Shown here: one piece after another, positions 35,431 to 45,495 of the stretch
How the letters are laid out: the number at the start of each line of letters is the position of its first letter
Position numbering within the stretch: position 1 is the first letter of the stretch
Assembly: GCF_040548735.1 (NCBI RefSeq)
Contig: NZ_JBEPSD010000004.1
Location: 62,001-126,000, forward strand
Direction of reading: 5' to 3'
Origin: Rhodanobacter soli
GTDB lineage: Bacteria > Pseudomonadota > Gammaproteobacteria > Xanthomonadales > Rhodanobacteraceae
Length of the DNA stretch: 64,000 nt
Notes under the pieces: model-generated
The model's input: the letters and a program-made list of their open reading frames with translations, nothing else
The model's database searches: none
Told to the model about the DNA's origin: nothing
Translations under genes and position numbers: made by a program

Positions 35431-36930
35431 ATGGATCCGCTGACTGCTCCGTACTTTCCCATCATCTACGTCCGCGGCTACGCGATGACGGCGAACGAGA
35501 TCGCCGATACCGTCGCCACGCCGTACATGGGCTTCAATCTCGGCTCCACCAAGCTGCGCCAGGCCTGGGACGGCACCGTGCGACGCCATGTGTTCGAGTC
35601 CCCGCTGGTGCGGTTGATGAAGGATTACGGTTACCGCGACGTCTACGCCGATGGCAGCGAGATCAGCGGCGAACTGCCGGCGCGCAGCGTGGTCATCTAC
35701 CGCTACTACGAAACGGCCGACACCGACCTGGGCGACGGCAAGGTGCTGTCGATCGTCGAAGCCGCCACCGGCCTGCGCGACCTGATCCGCCAGCTGCGCG
35801 ACCAGGTCTGCGGCACCGATGCGGCGCGGAAAAAGGCGTTCCGCGTGTACCTGGTCGCCCATTCGATGGGTGGACTGGTATGCCGCAGCTTCCTGCAGAA
35901 CGACAAGATCAGCACCGGCGCCGACCGTGCCATGGTGGACAAGGTATTCACCTACGCCACACCGCACAACGGCATCGAGATGGTCGGCTTCAATGTGCCG
36001 GCGGTGCTCGGCCTGTGGGACATGAATAACTTCAACCGCAAGAACATGGCCGGCTACCTCGGCCTGAAGGGCACGCCGGAGCGTGTGGATACGCTGGACG
36101 GCAAGTTCGATCCGCAACGCTTCTTCTGCTTCGTCGGCACCAATCATCGCGACTACGAGGCGGCGCTCGGCATCTCGCGCAAGCTCGCCGGCGAGATGAG
36201 CGACGGCCTGGTGAAGATCGAGAACGCCACCGTGAGCGAAGCGCCGCGCGCCTTCGCCTACCGCAGCCACAGCGGCGTATACGGCGTGGTCAATTCCGAG
36301 GAGGGTTACCAGAACCTGGTGCGCTTCCTGTTCGGCGACATGCGCGTGGACGGTGTGCTGGAGGTGGACGTACTGCCGCTGCCGGCCTCGGTGCAGAAAG
36401 CGAAGGACGACGGCAAACAGGTGCGTGCTTCGTACTACTTCGAGGCCACCGTGGCCCCGCGCGGCACCAACAGCTACCGCTTGACCGAGCGTCGCCGGGA
36501 TACCTTCAGCGCGATCCTGCGCGGCTTCGACGAACTGCTGCGACCGGACAACGCCGGGCTGGCGGCGCCGCGCTCGCCGGTGCTGTTCTCGGCGTTCCTC
36601 GACACCAGCAAGATCACCTCCGGCAATACCGTCGTGTTCAGCGTGGAGCTGACCGTATCGACCACCGGCTACACCATCGACAACAAGCTGTGGCTGGACA
36701 AGCACGTCGAGGGCGAATACCTGTTCCGCGACACCGTGGTAGTCCGGGCGACGCGCAGCGGCGATGGCTGGAACGTGCGCTACGTGCTCGCCGACGAGCA
36801 ATCCAGCGAAGGGCTCGGCACCCTGGCCGAGTCCCGGCCGGAGGGCTACCTGATTCCACTTTCTTCGCAGAAAGGCTTCAAGGGACGGCTGCGGCTGACG
36901 GTGCAGCGACCCGTGCCGGCAGGCGGCTGA
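35431..36930 (+). CDS. Alpha/beta-hydrolase (lipase-like), candidate CIS cargo
   Basis: 499 residues; the ATG at 35431 follows AAGGAA. The core hydrolase covers about 1-295: oxyanion-strand IIYVRGYAM, nucleophile S145 in the elbow AHSMGG, D258 in MSDGLVKIENA and H280 in YRSHSGVYG. This is the layout of lipases and esterases. The 200-residue C-terminal part is beta-rich (FSVELTVSTTGYTID, LFRDTVVVRA) and resembles a binding or adhesion domain. No signal peptide is present. It is 52 bp after the DUF6519 gene in the same orientation, so it is probably the end of the CIS operon and may be a phospholipase payload. Confidence 0.8.
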   Translation: MDPLTAPYFPIIYVRGYAMTANEIADTVATPYMGFNLGSTKLRQAWDGTVRRHVFESPLVRLMKDYGYRDVYADGSEISGELPARSVVIYRYYETADTDLGDGKVLSIVEAATGLRDLIRQLRDQVCGTDAARKKAFRVYLVAHSMGGLVCRSFLQNDKISTGADRAMVDKVFTYATPHNGIEMVGFNVPAVLGLWDMNNFNRKNMAGYLGLKGTPERVDTLDGKFDPQRFFCFVGTNHRDYEAALGISRKLAGEMSDGLVKIENATVSEAPRAFAYRSHSGVYGVVNSEEGYQNLVRFLFGDMRVDGVLEVDVLPLPASVQKAKDDGKQVRASYYFEATVAPRGTNSYRLTERRRDTFSAILRGFDELLRPDNAGLAAPRSPVLFSAFLDTSKITSGNTVVFSVELTVSTTGYTIDNKLWLDKHVEGEYLFRDTVVVRATRSGDGWNVRYVLADEQSSEGLGTLAESRPEGYLIPLSSQKGFKGRLRLTVQRPVPAGG

Positions 36931-37080
36931 GCTTCCAAGGCAGGGGCCGCAGCAACGATCCATGTCCGGCTTGCCGAAAAGGCAGCTTGCCGCTTGTTCG
37001 CCCACCGGCCTGAAAGCCCGTTTCCAGTTCAACCGATCAGGACATCCCTCGAAGCATTGGCCACTTGCGGAGTTTGGACG

Positions 37081-37539
37081 ATGGACAAGAACGAATGTCT
37101 TGCGATGCAGCTGGCAACCCACATCGACTGGTTCGACAAAGAGTCGAGAGGGCATAAGCAGCTGCACCGGAAACTGCGCTACCTGGCCTTTTCCCTTACT
37201 GCGCTGTCGACGGTCCTGGCCGGGCTGGCGCTTGCCGCGCCCGAACTGCAGACGTCAAGCAACGTCGCCATCGTGTTGACCACGGCGGTCGCCGGCCTGG
37301 CTACCTCCATCGAGGGTTTGCGCAAGCCCGGTGAGTTATGGATCCACGAAAGAACGCTCTACTACGCGCTCAAAGATCTCAAGCGCAAACTCGAGTTCAG
37401 CACCTCGGAGGATCACGACCCCAGGGTCGTCGACATCATTTTCTCCGAGATGCAGGACGTTCTTGGTTCTGCACGCGAGCGATGGAGCCGGCAAGTGGCC
37501 GGGAAGGCGGGAAAGGAATCATCGGACCGGTCAACTTGA
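37081..37539 (+). CDS. SLATT/DUF4231-like two-TM protein
   Basis: 152 residues from the ATG at 37081; a further 29 residues upstream in frame are unlikely. It has an N-terminal helix (LATHIDWFDKESRGHKQLHRKLRYLA), two adjoining membrane helices (FSLTALSTVLAGLALAA and IVLTTAVAGLATSIEG), then LWIHERTLYYALKDLKRKLEF, the pattern of SLATT-type proteins. SLATT domains are proposed membrane-pore effectors in antiphage and conflict systems. It lies 150 bp after the hydrolase gene and before dusA, thus at the edge of the CIS block. Whether it belongs to the CIS, guards it or is independent cannot be told. Confidence 0.68.
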   Translation: MDKNECLAMQLATHIDWFDKESRGHKQLHRKLRYLAFSLTALSTVLAGLALAAPELQTSSNVAIVLTTAVAGLATSIEGLRKPGELWIHERTLYYALKDLKRKLEFSTSEDHDPRVVDIIFSEMQDVLGSARERWSRQVAGKAGKESSDRST

Positions 37540-37693
37540 GGACGCGTAACCGGAGTCATCAATTCGCATAACTGGCGCCTGCTTGGCCTTGGTTTTCACA
37601 GCCCCGGTCGCCAATAGGCCCCGCGAACGGGTCCGGTTCGCCCGCGACCGGCTTGGCAACCCACCCTAGTGGGCAACGGGCTGCCTTTACACT

Positions 37694-38683
<990 letters not shown>

Positions 38684-38765
38684 CAGCTACCGTCCGTCCG
38701 GTCAGTATTCAGGCCTGATTGCCTAGGCTGGACGTTTCGGCAGCTGCCAGGCGGGAACTTCACGC

Positions 38766-39089
38766 ATGACAACGCACAAAAACTTCATCCTTGCTCTGTT
38801 CATATCGCTGTGCACCGGCGTGTCCGGGGCGGCTTTGGCGCAGGCGGCCGGGTCGGCGGTGACCCTGGACCAGGCAGTGCTCAAGGTGCAGGAGGACACC
38901 GGCGGCAAGATACTGTCGGCCGAGCAGCGGGGGGTCGGGCATCGGCAGGAGTACCGCATCAAGGTGCTTACTCCCGATGGTCACGTCAAGGTGATGGTGG
39001 TCTCTTCCGAATCAGGCAAGAATCCGGCATCTACCCAGTCAACCAAGAACCTGCCCGCCAAGAGCGCGGGCCGCAAGGAGAAACGCTGA
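38766..39089 (+). CDS. PepSY-like periplasmic protein
   Basis: 107 residues with a signal peptide (NFILALFISLCTGVSGAALAQA). The mature part has one PepSY-type repeat: LDQAVLKVQEDTGGKILSAEQRG, HRQEYRIKVLTPDGHVKVMVV. A basic C-terminal tail follows. Such small PepSY proteins often sit next to two-component systems and may modulate the sensor. Its stop overlaps the response-regulator start (TGATG), suggesting translational coupling. Confidence 0.8.
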   Translation: MTTHKNFILALFISLCTGVSGAALAQAAGSAVTLDQAVLKVQEDTGGKILSAEQRGVGHRQEYRIKVLTPDGHVKVMVVSSESGKNPASTQSTKNLPAKSAGRKEKR

Positions 39090-39781
39090 TGCGCATCCTG
39101 TTGGTGGAGGACGAGGCGCCGTTGCGCGAGACGCTGGCGGCACGCCTGAAACGGGACGGCTTCGCCGTCGATGCGGCGCAGGATGGCGAGGAGGGCATCT
39201 ACCTCGGCCGCGAAGTGCCGTTCGACCTGGCGATCATCGACCTGGGCCTGCCCAAGATGTCCGGCATGGAACTGGTCAAGGCGCTGCGCGAACATGGACA
39301 GCGCTATCCGATCCTGATCCTGACCGCGCGCGGCAGCTGGCAGGACAAGGTCGAGGGGCTGAAGTACGGCGCCGACGACTACCTGGTGAAGCCGTTCCAC
39401 GTCGAGGAATTGCTGGCGCGCATCAACGCGCTGGTGCGCCGCGCCAGCGGCTGGTCGAAACCGATCCTGGCCTGCGGCATGATCAAGCTGGACACCACCG
39501 CGCAGACGGTGACGGTGGAGGGCAAGCTGGTCGACCTCACCAGCTACGAATACAAGGTGCTGGAATACCTGATGCTGCACGCCGGCGAGCTGGTCTCCAA
39601 GGCCGATCTCACCGAACATATCTACCAGCAGGATTTCGACCGCGACTCCAACGTGCTCGAAGTGTTCATCGGCCGGTTGCGGCGCAAGCTGGATCCGGAA
39701 GGCACCCTCAAACCCATCGAGACGGTACGTGGACGCGGATACCGCTTTGCCATCCCGCGCACCGACGGCGACGACGAATGA
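39089..39781 (+). CDS. OmpR/PhoP-family response regulator
   Basis: 230 residues. Receiver domain with acidic pocket (ED at 7-8), phospho-acceptor D51 in AIIDLGLPKMSG and K101 in YLVKPFH; C-terminal winged helix with LTSYEYKVLEYLMLHAGELVSK and RDSNVLEVFIGRLRRKLD, RGRGYRF. Partner of the histidine kinase that follows. The set PepSY / regulator / kinase resembles PhoPQ-type operons sensing cations or antimicrobial peptides; the signal is inferred only. Confidence 0.93.
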   Translation: MRILLVEDEAPLRETLAARLKRDGFAVDAAQDGEEGIYLGREVPFDLAIIDLGLPKMSGMELVKALREHGQRYPILILTARGSWQDKVEGLKYGADDYLVKPFHVEELLARINALVRRASGWSKPILACGMIKLDTTAQTVTVEGKLVDLTSYEYKVLEYLMLHAGELVSKADLTEHIYQQDFDRDSNVLEVFIGRLRRKLDPEGTLKPIETVRGRGYRFAIPRTDGDDE

Positions 39782-41168
39782 GCGCAGGTCGCCGCGCCGC
39801 CCGCTTTCACTGGCGGCGCGCGCGGCGATCGCCACCAGTTTTGTGCTGGCAGGCTTTCTCGGCCTGGTCGGGCTCACCCTGACGCAGACCAACAAGGCGC
39901 GCGCGCTGCGCACGCTGCATGACCGGCTCGAGACTTTCGCGATTGCGTACATCACCAATACCGATGTCAACCGGTACGGCAAGTTGTTGCAGCCGGAAAC
40001 GTCGCCGAACCCGAATTTCTCGCGGCCGGGTTCCGGCCTGTACGCCGTGGCGCTGGGCGACCACGGCTATCGCTGGGAGTCGTCCTCGGCGATCGGCCGC
40101 GACTTCACCTTCCTGAAGCCGCTGGAGCCGGGCCAGAGCCAGTTCGTGGGGCCGGTCGACACCCGCATGGGCCGGCTGTACTACTACAGCTACGGCGTGG
40201 CGCTGGATACGGTGGACAAGAAGTCGGTGCGGCTCACCGTGATGGTGGCGCAGACCGAGGACCAGCTCGAAGGCGAGAGCGCGGTGTTCCGCCACACCTT
40301 GGTGGTCTGGCTGTCGATCCTCGGCGTGATGCTGATCGTGCTGCAACTGCTGTTGCTGCGCTGGAGCCTGACCCCGTTGCGCAAGGTGGCCAGTGACATG
40401 AGCCGGGTCGAGCGCGGCGACAGTGAGCAACTTGACAGCCAGTACCCGCTGGAACTGACTGGCCTGACCGAGCGCATCAATGCGTTCATCACCAACGAGC
40501 GCGAGCAGCGCACGCGTTACCGGCATACCCTGGCCGACCTGGCGCACAGCCTGAAGACGCCGCTGGCGGTGATCCGCTCGCAGCTGGAATCGCCGACGAC
40601 CGGCGACGAGGCGGCGCGGCGCAGCAGCGTGCTCGACCAGGTGCGGCGGATGAACGAACTGGTGGCCTACCAGCTGTCACGCGCCGCCACGTCCGGCCGC
40701 CAGACCTTCGCCAGCGCGGTGCCGATCGCCGGCCATGCCGAGGATCTGGTGCAGGGCCTGGAGAAGGTCTATGCCGCCAAGAACGTCCTGTGCGAGTTCG
40801 ACATCGAGGAAGGTGCGGTGTTCTACGGCGAGCAGGGCGATCTGCTGGAGCTGATGGGCAACCTGCTGGAGAACGCGTTCAAGTGGGCCGGTCACCGGGT
40901 ACTGCTGGTGATGAAGATGCAGCGCCAGGCCGGCCGGCAGCGGCCCGGCCTGTGGCTGAGCGTGGAAGACGACGGCCCGGGCATCGCCGAGGACAAGATC
41001 GAGAAGGTGCTGCAACGCGGCGTGCGCGGCGACGAGCGGGTGCAGGGCCACGGCATCGGCCTGTCGATCGTGCAGGACATCGTGCATGCCTACCAGGGCG
41101 AACTGGTGGTCGACCGCTCGCCGGAATTCGGCGGCGCCCGCTTCAGCGTGAGCCTGCCGGCGAGCTGA
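39729..41168 (+). CDS. Sensor histidine kinase (PhoQ-like)
   Basis: 479 residues if the GTG at 39729 is used, giving a 53-bp overlap with the regulator; no ATG lies before the first membrane helix. TM1 (about 30-52), a periplasmic sensor domain, TM2 (about 193-215), HAMP region (SLTPLRKVASDMSRVERGD), the phospho-acceptor motif HTLADLAHSLKTPLAVI, and the ATP site with N-box NLLENAFKWA, DDGPGI and GHGIGLSI are visible. It phosphorylates the regulator encoded upstream. The true start is uncertain. Confidence 0.88.
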   Translation: MDADTALPSRAPTATTNERRSPRRPLSLAARAAIATSFVLAGFLGLVGLTLTQTNKARALRTLHDRLETFAIAYITNTDVNRYGKLLQPETSPNPNFSRPGSGLYAVALGDHGYRWESSSAIGRDFTFLKPLEPGQSQFVGPVDTRMGRLYYYSYGVALDTVDKKSVRLTVMVAQTEDQLEGESAVFRHTLVVWLSILGVMLIVLQLLLLRWSLTPLRKVASDMSRVERGDSEQLDSQYPLELTGLTERINAFITNEREQRTRYRHTLADLAHSLKTPLAVIRSQLESPTTGDEAARRSSVLDQVRRMNELVAYQLSRAATSGRQTFASAVPIAGHAEDLVQGLEKVYAAKNVLCEFDIEEGAVFYGEQGDLLELMGNLLENAFKWAGHRVLLVMKMQRQAGRQRPGLWLSVEDDGPGIAEDKIEKVLQRGVRGDERVQGHGIGLSIVQDIVHAYQGELVVDRSPEFGGARFSVSLPAS

Positions 41169-41192
41169 GCCTCGGAACCTGTTGAAAGGCCA

Positions 41193-41987
41193 TCAGCGTG
41201 CGCGGCAGAAGCCGACCGGCTCGCGGCCCTCGGCCGGCGAGCGGCCGTAGAACGCCGCCAGCAATTCGGCGATCGTCGGCTCGGCCTCGCGCAACAGCGC
41301 CGGCTGCGAGTAATGCAGCTCGCTGACCACGGCGAAATACTCGGCGGCACTTTCGGTGGCGTAGTGATCGATCGGGCTGTCGCAGCTGTCCTGCGGCATC
41401 GCGGCCAGGCGATCGTAGGCCAGCTGGAACTGCTGGATCCAGCGTCGCCGCGGGATGTTCACCAGCGGCGGCACGCCATCGGGCGGGCCATCGAGCATGT
41501 CCAGCTTGTGCGCCATCTCGTGCACGACCACGTTGTAGCCGTCCCAAGGCTGCTCCAGGTCCAGTTGCACGTCGGCCAGCGACAGCACCAGCGGCCCGCG
41601 TTCCCACGCTTCGCCTATGCGGATCTCGTCGCCCTCGGTGACTACGCCGGTACGGTCGTCGTGGTGGCTGCGGCGTACCTTGAACTCCCCCGGGTAGACC
41701 AGCACCTCGCGCCAGCCGCGCAGGCTGGCGGCACCCTGCTGCAGCGCCGGCAGGCAGGCCTGCATGGCGATCAGCAGGCGCCAGTAATCGTCCAGCACGG
41801 CGCCGGCCAGTGCATGGAAGCGTTTGCGTGCCAGGAACAGGGCGGACAGCCGGCGCAGGTGTTGTTGCCGTTCGGGATCGAGCCGGCGTGCCAGCGGGCA
41901 GCCGGCCAGCGCGCGTCGCCACAGTGGGTCGGTTATCGGCGCCGGCTCAAAACGCGCCCGCAGCGATTGCCACCAATGCCCCGGCAT
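41193..41987 (-). CDS. mtfA: MtfA-like M90 zinc peptidase
   Basis: 264 residues. Zinc-binding VVHEMAHKLDMLDG and the downstream ESAAEYFAVVSELHY (third ligand) define the M90 family. The E. coli member MtfA binds the repressor Mlc and so affects PTS glucose uptake, and has aminopeptidase activity. Here no Mlc is known, so the substrate is uncertain. It runs antisense to and converges on the histidine-kinase gene with only 24 bp between the stops. Confidence 0.88.
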   Translation of the reverse strand: MPGHWWQSLRARFEPAPITDPLWRRALAGCPLARRLDPERQQHLRRLSALFLARKRFHALAGAVLDDYWRLLIAMQACLPALQQGAASLRGWREVLVYPGEFKVRRSHHDDRTGVVTEGDEIRIGEAWERGPLVLSLADVQLDLEQPWDGYNVVVHEMAHKLDMLDGPPDGVPPLVNIPRRRWIQQFQLAYDRLAAMPQDSCDSPIDHYATESAAEYFAVVSELHYSQPALLREAEPTIAELLAAFYGRSPAEGREPVGFCRAR

Positions 41988-41999
41988 GACGCCGAGCGC

Positions 42000-42323
42000 T
42001 TACTGGATCGACCCAGGCAGCAGCGATTGCCAGCCCAGATGCGGCCGGCGGGTTGGCGTCGGCGCGGAGGAAGCGCCGCCGGAGCGACCGCTGCCATTGC
42101 CGGAGGTGCTGCCGGAGTTGTCGCTGTTGCTGGCCGGCGGACAATCGCGGGTCAGCCCCAGCGCATCGCCGCCGCTGCTGGTATTGCCGTCGTGGGAGCT
42201 GGCGCTGTCAAGCGCGGCGTGCGAGGGGTCCAGGTCCTGGGCGGTGTCAAGACTTGTCGCCGCGGCGCCGCCGATCCCGGCAATGCACAAGGCGCAACCG
42301 ATAAGCCAATGGGTGGCACGCAT
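42000..42323 (-). CDS. Small secreted Ser/Gly-rich protein
   Basis: 107 residues: signal peptide (MRATHWLIGCALCIAGIGGAAA) and then a low-complexity Ser/Asp/Gly/Asn-rich mature region, ending in RRPHLGWQSLLPG. Two Cys lie within the signal region and one in the mature part (TRDCPP). It lies 12 bp upstream of the MtfA-like gene on the same strand and could be co-transcribed with it. No family is recognised. Confidence 0.55.
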   Translation of the reverse strand: MRATHWLIGCALCIAGIGGAAATSLDTAQDLDPSHAALDSASSHDGNTSSGGDALGLTRDCPPASNSDNSGSTSGNGSGRSGGASSAPTPTRRPHLGWQSLLPGSIQ

Positions 42324-42543
42324 GGCGATCGAACTCCCTGACCCGCAAGCGAAGACCCTGATCGTCTCAGAAACATGGGTGCCATGCCAGTGCTGTCACC
42401 CCGGCGGCGGTCACGCCAGGGGCCAGTGGCGGATGCCGCAGGGCCGGCCGGCCGGGCTAGAATCCGCCGATGTCCAATCCGCCCCACGATTCTTTTTCCC
42501 GTTGCCGCCGGCCCGTCGCCGCCACCGTGTCCGGGACCCGCTG

Positions 42544-43533
42544 ATGCAGCCGGTGCAGTTGCTGGCTTTGCTTGCCGGAGGCGAAGCGTTGTCCGGCGCC
42601 GGTCTTGCCGCGCAGGCCGGGGTGACCCGCGCGGCGATCTGGAAGCAGGTCGAAGCCCTGCGTGCCCGCGGCGTGCCGATCGAGGCACGCGGTGCGGCCG
42701 GGTACCGCCTGCCATGGGCGCTGCAGATGCTGGACGCGAAGCAGATCCGCGCCGCCCTGCCAGCGCCGCTGGCGCGCTCGCTGGGTGCACTGGAGGTGCA
42801 TTGGGAGCTCGATTCCACCTCCAGCGAACTGCAACGCCGCGGCGCCGGCGCGGCGGACCTCAGCATCGTGCTGGCCGAGACCCAGCATGCCGGCCGCGGC
42901 CGGCGCGGCCGCGAGTGGCTGTCGCCGCCGGGGCTGAACCTGTATCTGTCCTGCCTCAAGCGCTTCGAATCGGGGTTTGCTGCATTGACCGGGTTGTCGC
43001 TGGCCGTCGGCGTGATCGTGCTGCGCGCGCTGGAAAATCTGGGCATCGCCGGGGCCGGCTTGAAGTGGCCGAACGACGTCCTGGCCGTCACCGACGGGCA
43101 GGCGGGCGGCAAGCTGGGTGGCATCCTGGTCGAGCTGAGCGGCGAATACCAAGGGCCGTGCGCAGCGATCATCGGCATCGGCCTCAACCTGCGGTTGACG
43201 CCGGCGCTGCACGAACAGGCCGGCCAGCCAGCGAGTGACCTGGCCACCTTGGCCGGCGGTACGCCGCCGGATCGCAACCGCGCCGCGGCGGCACTGATCG
43301 CGGCGCTGGTCGAGGGACTGCGGCAGTTCGAGCGCGACGGCTTCGCCGCGTTCGGCGCCGACTATGCGCGCTGCGACCTGCTGCGCGACCAGCCGCTGCA
43401 ACTGAGCGGTGCACTGGGCACGTTCGACGGCGTGGGCGCCGGGGTGGATGCGCACGGTGCGCTGCAGGTGCGTATGACCGACGGCAGCGTGCGCCGGGTC
43501 GACAGCGCGGACGTCACGGTACGCCGCGCATGA
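42544..43533 (+). CDS. birA: Biotin-[acetyl-CoA-carboxylase] ligase / biotin operon repressor
   Basis: 329 residues from the ATG at 42544. N-terminal HTH (LSGAGLAAQAGVTRAAIWKQVEALRARG) makes this the bifunctional class II type. The ligase domain shows DSTSSEL, the biotinyl-AMP loop GRGRRGREW, LKWPNDVL, GGKLGGILVE and IGIGLNL. It attaches biotin to the carboxyl-carrier protein and represses biotin synthesis genes. A possible -10 (TAGAAT at 42458-42463) lies upstream. The stop overlaps coaX by ATGA. Confidence 0.95.
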   Translation: MQPVQLLALLAGGEALSGAGLAAQAGVTRAAIWKQVEALRARGVPIEARGAAGYRLPWALQMLDAKQIRAALPAPLARSLGALEVHWELDSTSSELQRRGAGAADLSIVLAETQHAGRGRRGREWLSPPGLNLYLSCLKRFESGFAALTGLSLAVGVIVLRALENLGIAGAGLKWPNDVLAVTDGQAGGKLGGILVELSGEYQGPCAAIIGIGLNLRLTPALHEQAGQPASDLATLAGGTPPDRNRAAAALIAALVEGLRQFERDGFAAFGADYARCDLLRDQPLQLSGALGTFDGVGAGVDAHGALQVRMTDGSVRRVDSADVTVRRA

Positions 43534-44270
43534 GGCTGCTGCTCGACCTCGGCAATACGCGGCTGAAATGGGCGCTGCAGGCGCAGTCGGATGGCTGGCT
43601 GGCGCGCGGTGCGGTGGACTGGCAGGAGGATCCTGCAGCCGCGCTGGTGTCGGCCTGGACCGGCCTGCCGCGACCGGAACAGATGATCGCGGCATCGGTC
43701 GTCGATGCCGCGCGCGAAGCCCAGGTGGCGGCCGTGGCGGAACGCCTGTTCGCCCGCGCGCCGACCTGGCTGCGCACGCCGGCCCATGCCTGCGGCGTGC
43801 GCAACGCGTATGCCGAGCCGCAGCGGCTGGGCGTGGATCGTTTCCTGGCGATGGTCGCGGCGCATGCCGATGGCCGCGCGCCGTGCGTGCTGGCTGGCGT
43901 CGGCACCGCACTCACGCTGGATGCGCTGGCGGCGGATGGCCGGCACCTTGGCGGCCTGATCGCGCCGGGGCCGCGGTTGATGCAGCAGTCGCTGCTGGAC
44001 GCCACGGCGCGGGTGCGGCCGGAACGACCGGGTGAGATCGTGGAACTGGCCGACAACACCGCCGATGCGGTGGCCTCGGGCTGCTGGCAGGCGGCCGCCG
44101 CGCTGGTGGAGCGCTTCGCCACGCGCTCGGCAGCGCGGTTCGGCACGACGCCCGCGCTGATCCTCGGCGGCGGCGACGCCGCGCCGCTGCTCCCGCTGTT
44201 GTCGCTGCCGGCCGGGCTGAGCCAGGACGGCGTGCTGCGCGGCCTGGCCGTGTGGGCCAACGCGCAATGA
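43530..44270 (+). CDS. coaX: Type III pantothenate kinase
   Basis: 246 residues. DLGNTRLKWAL (phosphate-binding loop), GVDRFLAMVAAH, GTALTLDAL and GGLIAPGPRLMQQSLLDATARV are the CoaX signatures. It performs the first step of CoA synthesis, does not need the feedback control of CoaA, and prefers K+ or NH4+. Coupling to birA is common in Xanthomonadales and other gammaproteobacteria. Confidence 0.94.
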   Translation: MRLLLDLGNTRLKWALQAQSDGWLARGAVDWQEDPAAALVSAWTGLPRPEQMIAASVVDAAREAQVAAVAERLFARAPTWLRTPAHACGVRNAYAEPQRLGVDRFLAMVAAHADGRAPCVLAGVGTALTLDALAADGRHLGGLIAPGPRLMQQSLLDATARVRPERPGEIVELADNTADAVASGCWQAAAALVERFATRSAARFGTTPALILGGGDAAPLLPLLSLPAGLSQDGVLRGLAVWANAQ

Positions 44271-44323
44271 CGTCGGCGCCATCCCGTTTAGAATGATGAT
44301 CGCTGCCGGTTGATGGGGGTTCG

Positions 44324-44989
44324 ATGTTCCTGCGTCTGCTGTTCGTACTGTTGACCGCGCTGAATATCGCAGTGGGCGCCTGGCTGCTGCTGGGGCAGCC
44401 ATATGCCCGCGGCGGCACCCCCAGCGATCCGGGCGTGGCAGAACTGCGCCTGCTGTCGGAATTGCCGGAACCCGGCCCGGCGGCGACGGCGGCCCCGCCC
44501 GCGCCCGCGGTGGTGACGCCATCGCGCAATCTCAGTTACAGCTGCCTCGCGCTGGGCCCGTTCGCCACACCGCAGGACTTGCGCAACGCGCGCCAGGCGC
44601 TGTCCGCGCAGGCCACGCGGATGCGCTCGCGCCAGGAACAGGCCAGCCAGACCAGTGGCTGGTGGGTCTACCTGCCGGCGGCCGGAAGCCGTGCGCAGGC
44701 GCTGGCGGTGGCGCGGCAGCTTGCGGCGCGCAACATCGACGACTACTTCGTGGTCAGCTCCGGCGAGCAGCCCAACACGATCTCGCTGGGCCTGTTCAAG
44801 GACCCGGCGAATGCGCGCAAGCGCCGCGACGAAGTCACCGCGGCCGGCTTTCCCGCCCGCATGAGCGAGCGCAGCGAGAGCGTGCCCGAATACTGGCTGG
44901 ACCTGGTGGTCGCCGACGGCGGCAACTTCGACTGGCGCAGCCGCGTCCGCACCGCCGGCATCGACTCGCACAGCACCGGCTGCTTCTGA
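44324..44989 (+). CDS. SPOR-domain membrane protein
   Basis: 221 residues: one N-terminal membrane helix (MFLRLLFVLLTALNIAVGAWLLLG), a Pro/Ala linker, and a SPOR-type domain at about 108-180 (GWWVYLPAAGSRAQALAVARQL, DYFVVSSGEQPNTISLGLFKDPANARKRRDEV). SPOR domains bind denuded septal peptidoglycan, so it may act at division sites. It follows birA-coaX; TAGAAT at 44289-44294 may be the -10 of its own promoter. Confidence 0.85.
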   Translation: MFLRLLFVLLTALNIAVGAWLLLGQPYARGGTPSDPGVAELRLLSELPEPGPAATAAPPAPAVVTPSRNLSYSCLALGPFATPQDLRNARQALSAQATRMRSRQEQASQTSGWWVYLPAAGSRAQALAVARQLAARNIDDYFVVSSGEQPNTISLGLFKDPANARKRRDEVTAAGFPARMSERSESVPEYWLDLVVADGGNFDWRSRVRTAGIDSHSTGCF

Positions 44990-45030
44990 ACGCGCGTCTG
45001 GACGCAGCCTGCTAGAATCCCCCCGCCTTC

Positions 45031-45106
45031 GCCGGCATAGCTCAGTTGGTAGAGCAACTGATTTGTAATCAGTAGGTCGCGGGTTCGATTCCTGCTGCCG
45101 GCACCA
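45031..45106 (+). tRNA. tRNA-Thr (anticodon TGT)
   Basis: 76 nt with encoded CCA (45104-45106). Acceptor stem GCCGGCA/TGCCGGC, D-arm AGCTCAGTTGGTAGAGC, anticodon stem ACTGA/TCAGT around loop TTTGTAA (anticodon at 45064-45066), and T-arm GGGTTCGATTCC are all present. A -10-like TAGAAT lies at 45013-45018. Confidence 0.97.
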
Positions 45107-45243
45107 TGAAACCCGGGGTCGCCTTTCAGGCGGACTCGCACGGCCTTGGCTGAACGCTTCACACCGGTCTTAACGCGACCATCGCGATCCGTCCACTTCG
45201 GTTTGTCCACGCTCGGATCTTCGAGCGCGCGTGAGGACACATC

Positions 45244-45495
45244 ATGGGTACGCTTTACGTGGTGCAGGGCTTTCACGAGGTGGACGGCGATTTCGTCGCG
45301 GACAAGCCCATCCTTCACGGCATGGAACAGCTGGCGCGCACGCGCGGTGAGATGCTGGCCGGACAACGTGACGGCGTGCTGGTTTACGCGCAGGCCGCGG
45401 ATGCCGATCGCGGCGAATACTCGGAGGCGGTCATCCTCGCCAGGTATGGCCGCGTACCGCACCCGGAGCGGCAGAGTCTTTGCCAGGCCGGCTGA
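45244..45495 (+). CDS. Hypothetical protein, 83 residues
   Basis: Begins MGTLYVVQGFHEVDGDFVADKPI with a weak AGGAC site. The composition is ordinary and the sequence ends HPERQSLCQAG. It lies in the segment of orphan small frames downstream of the tRNA. No family is recognised; it may be a true small gene or the remains of one. Confidence 0.45.
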   Translation: MGTLYVVQGFHEVDGDFVADKPILHGMEQLARTRGEMLAGQRDGVLVYAQAADADRGEYSEAVILARYGRVPHPERQSLCQAG

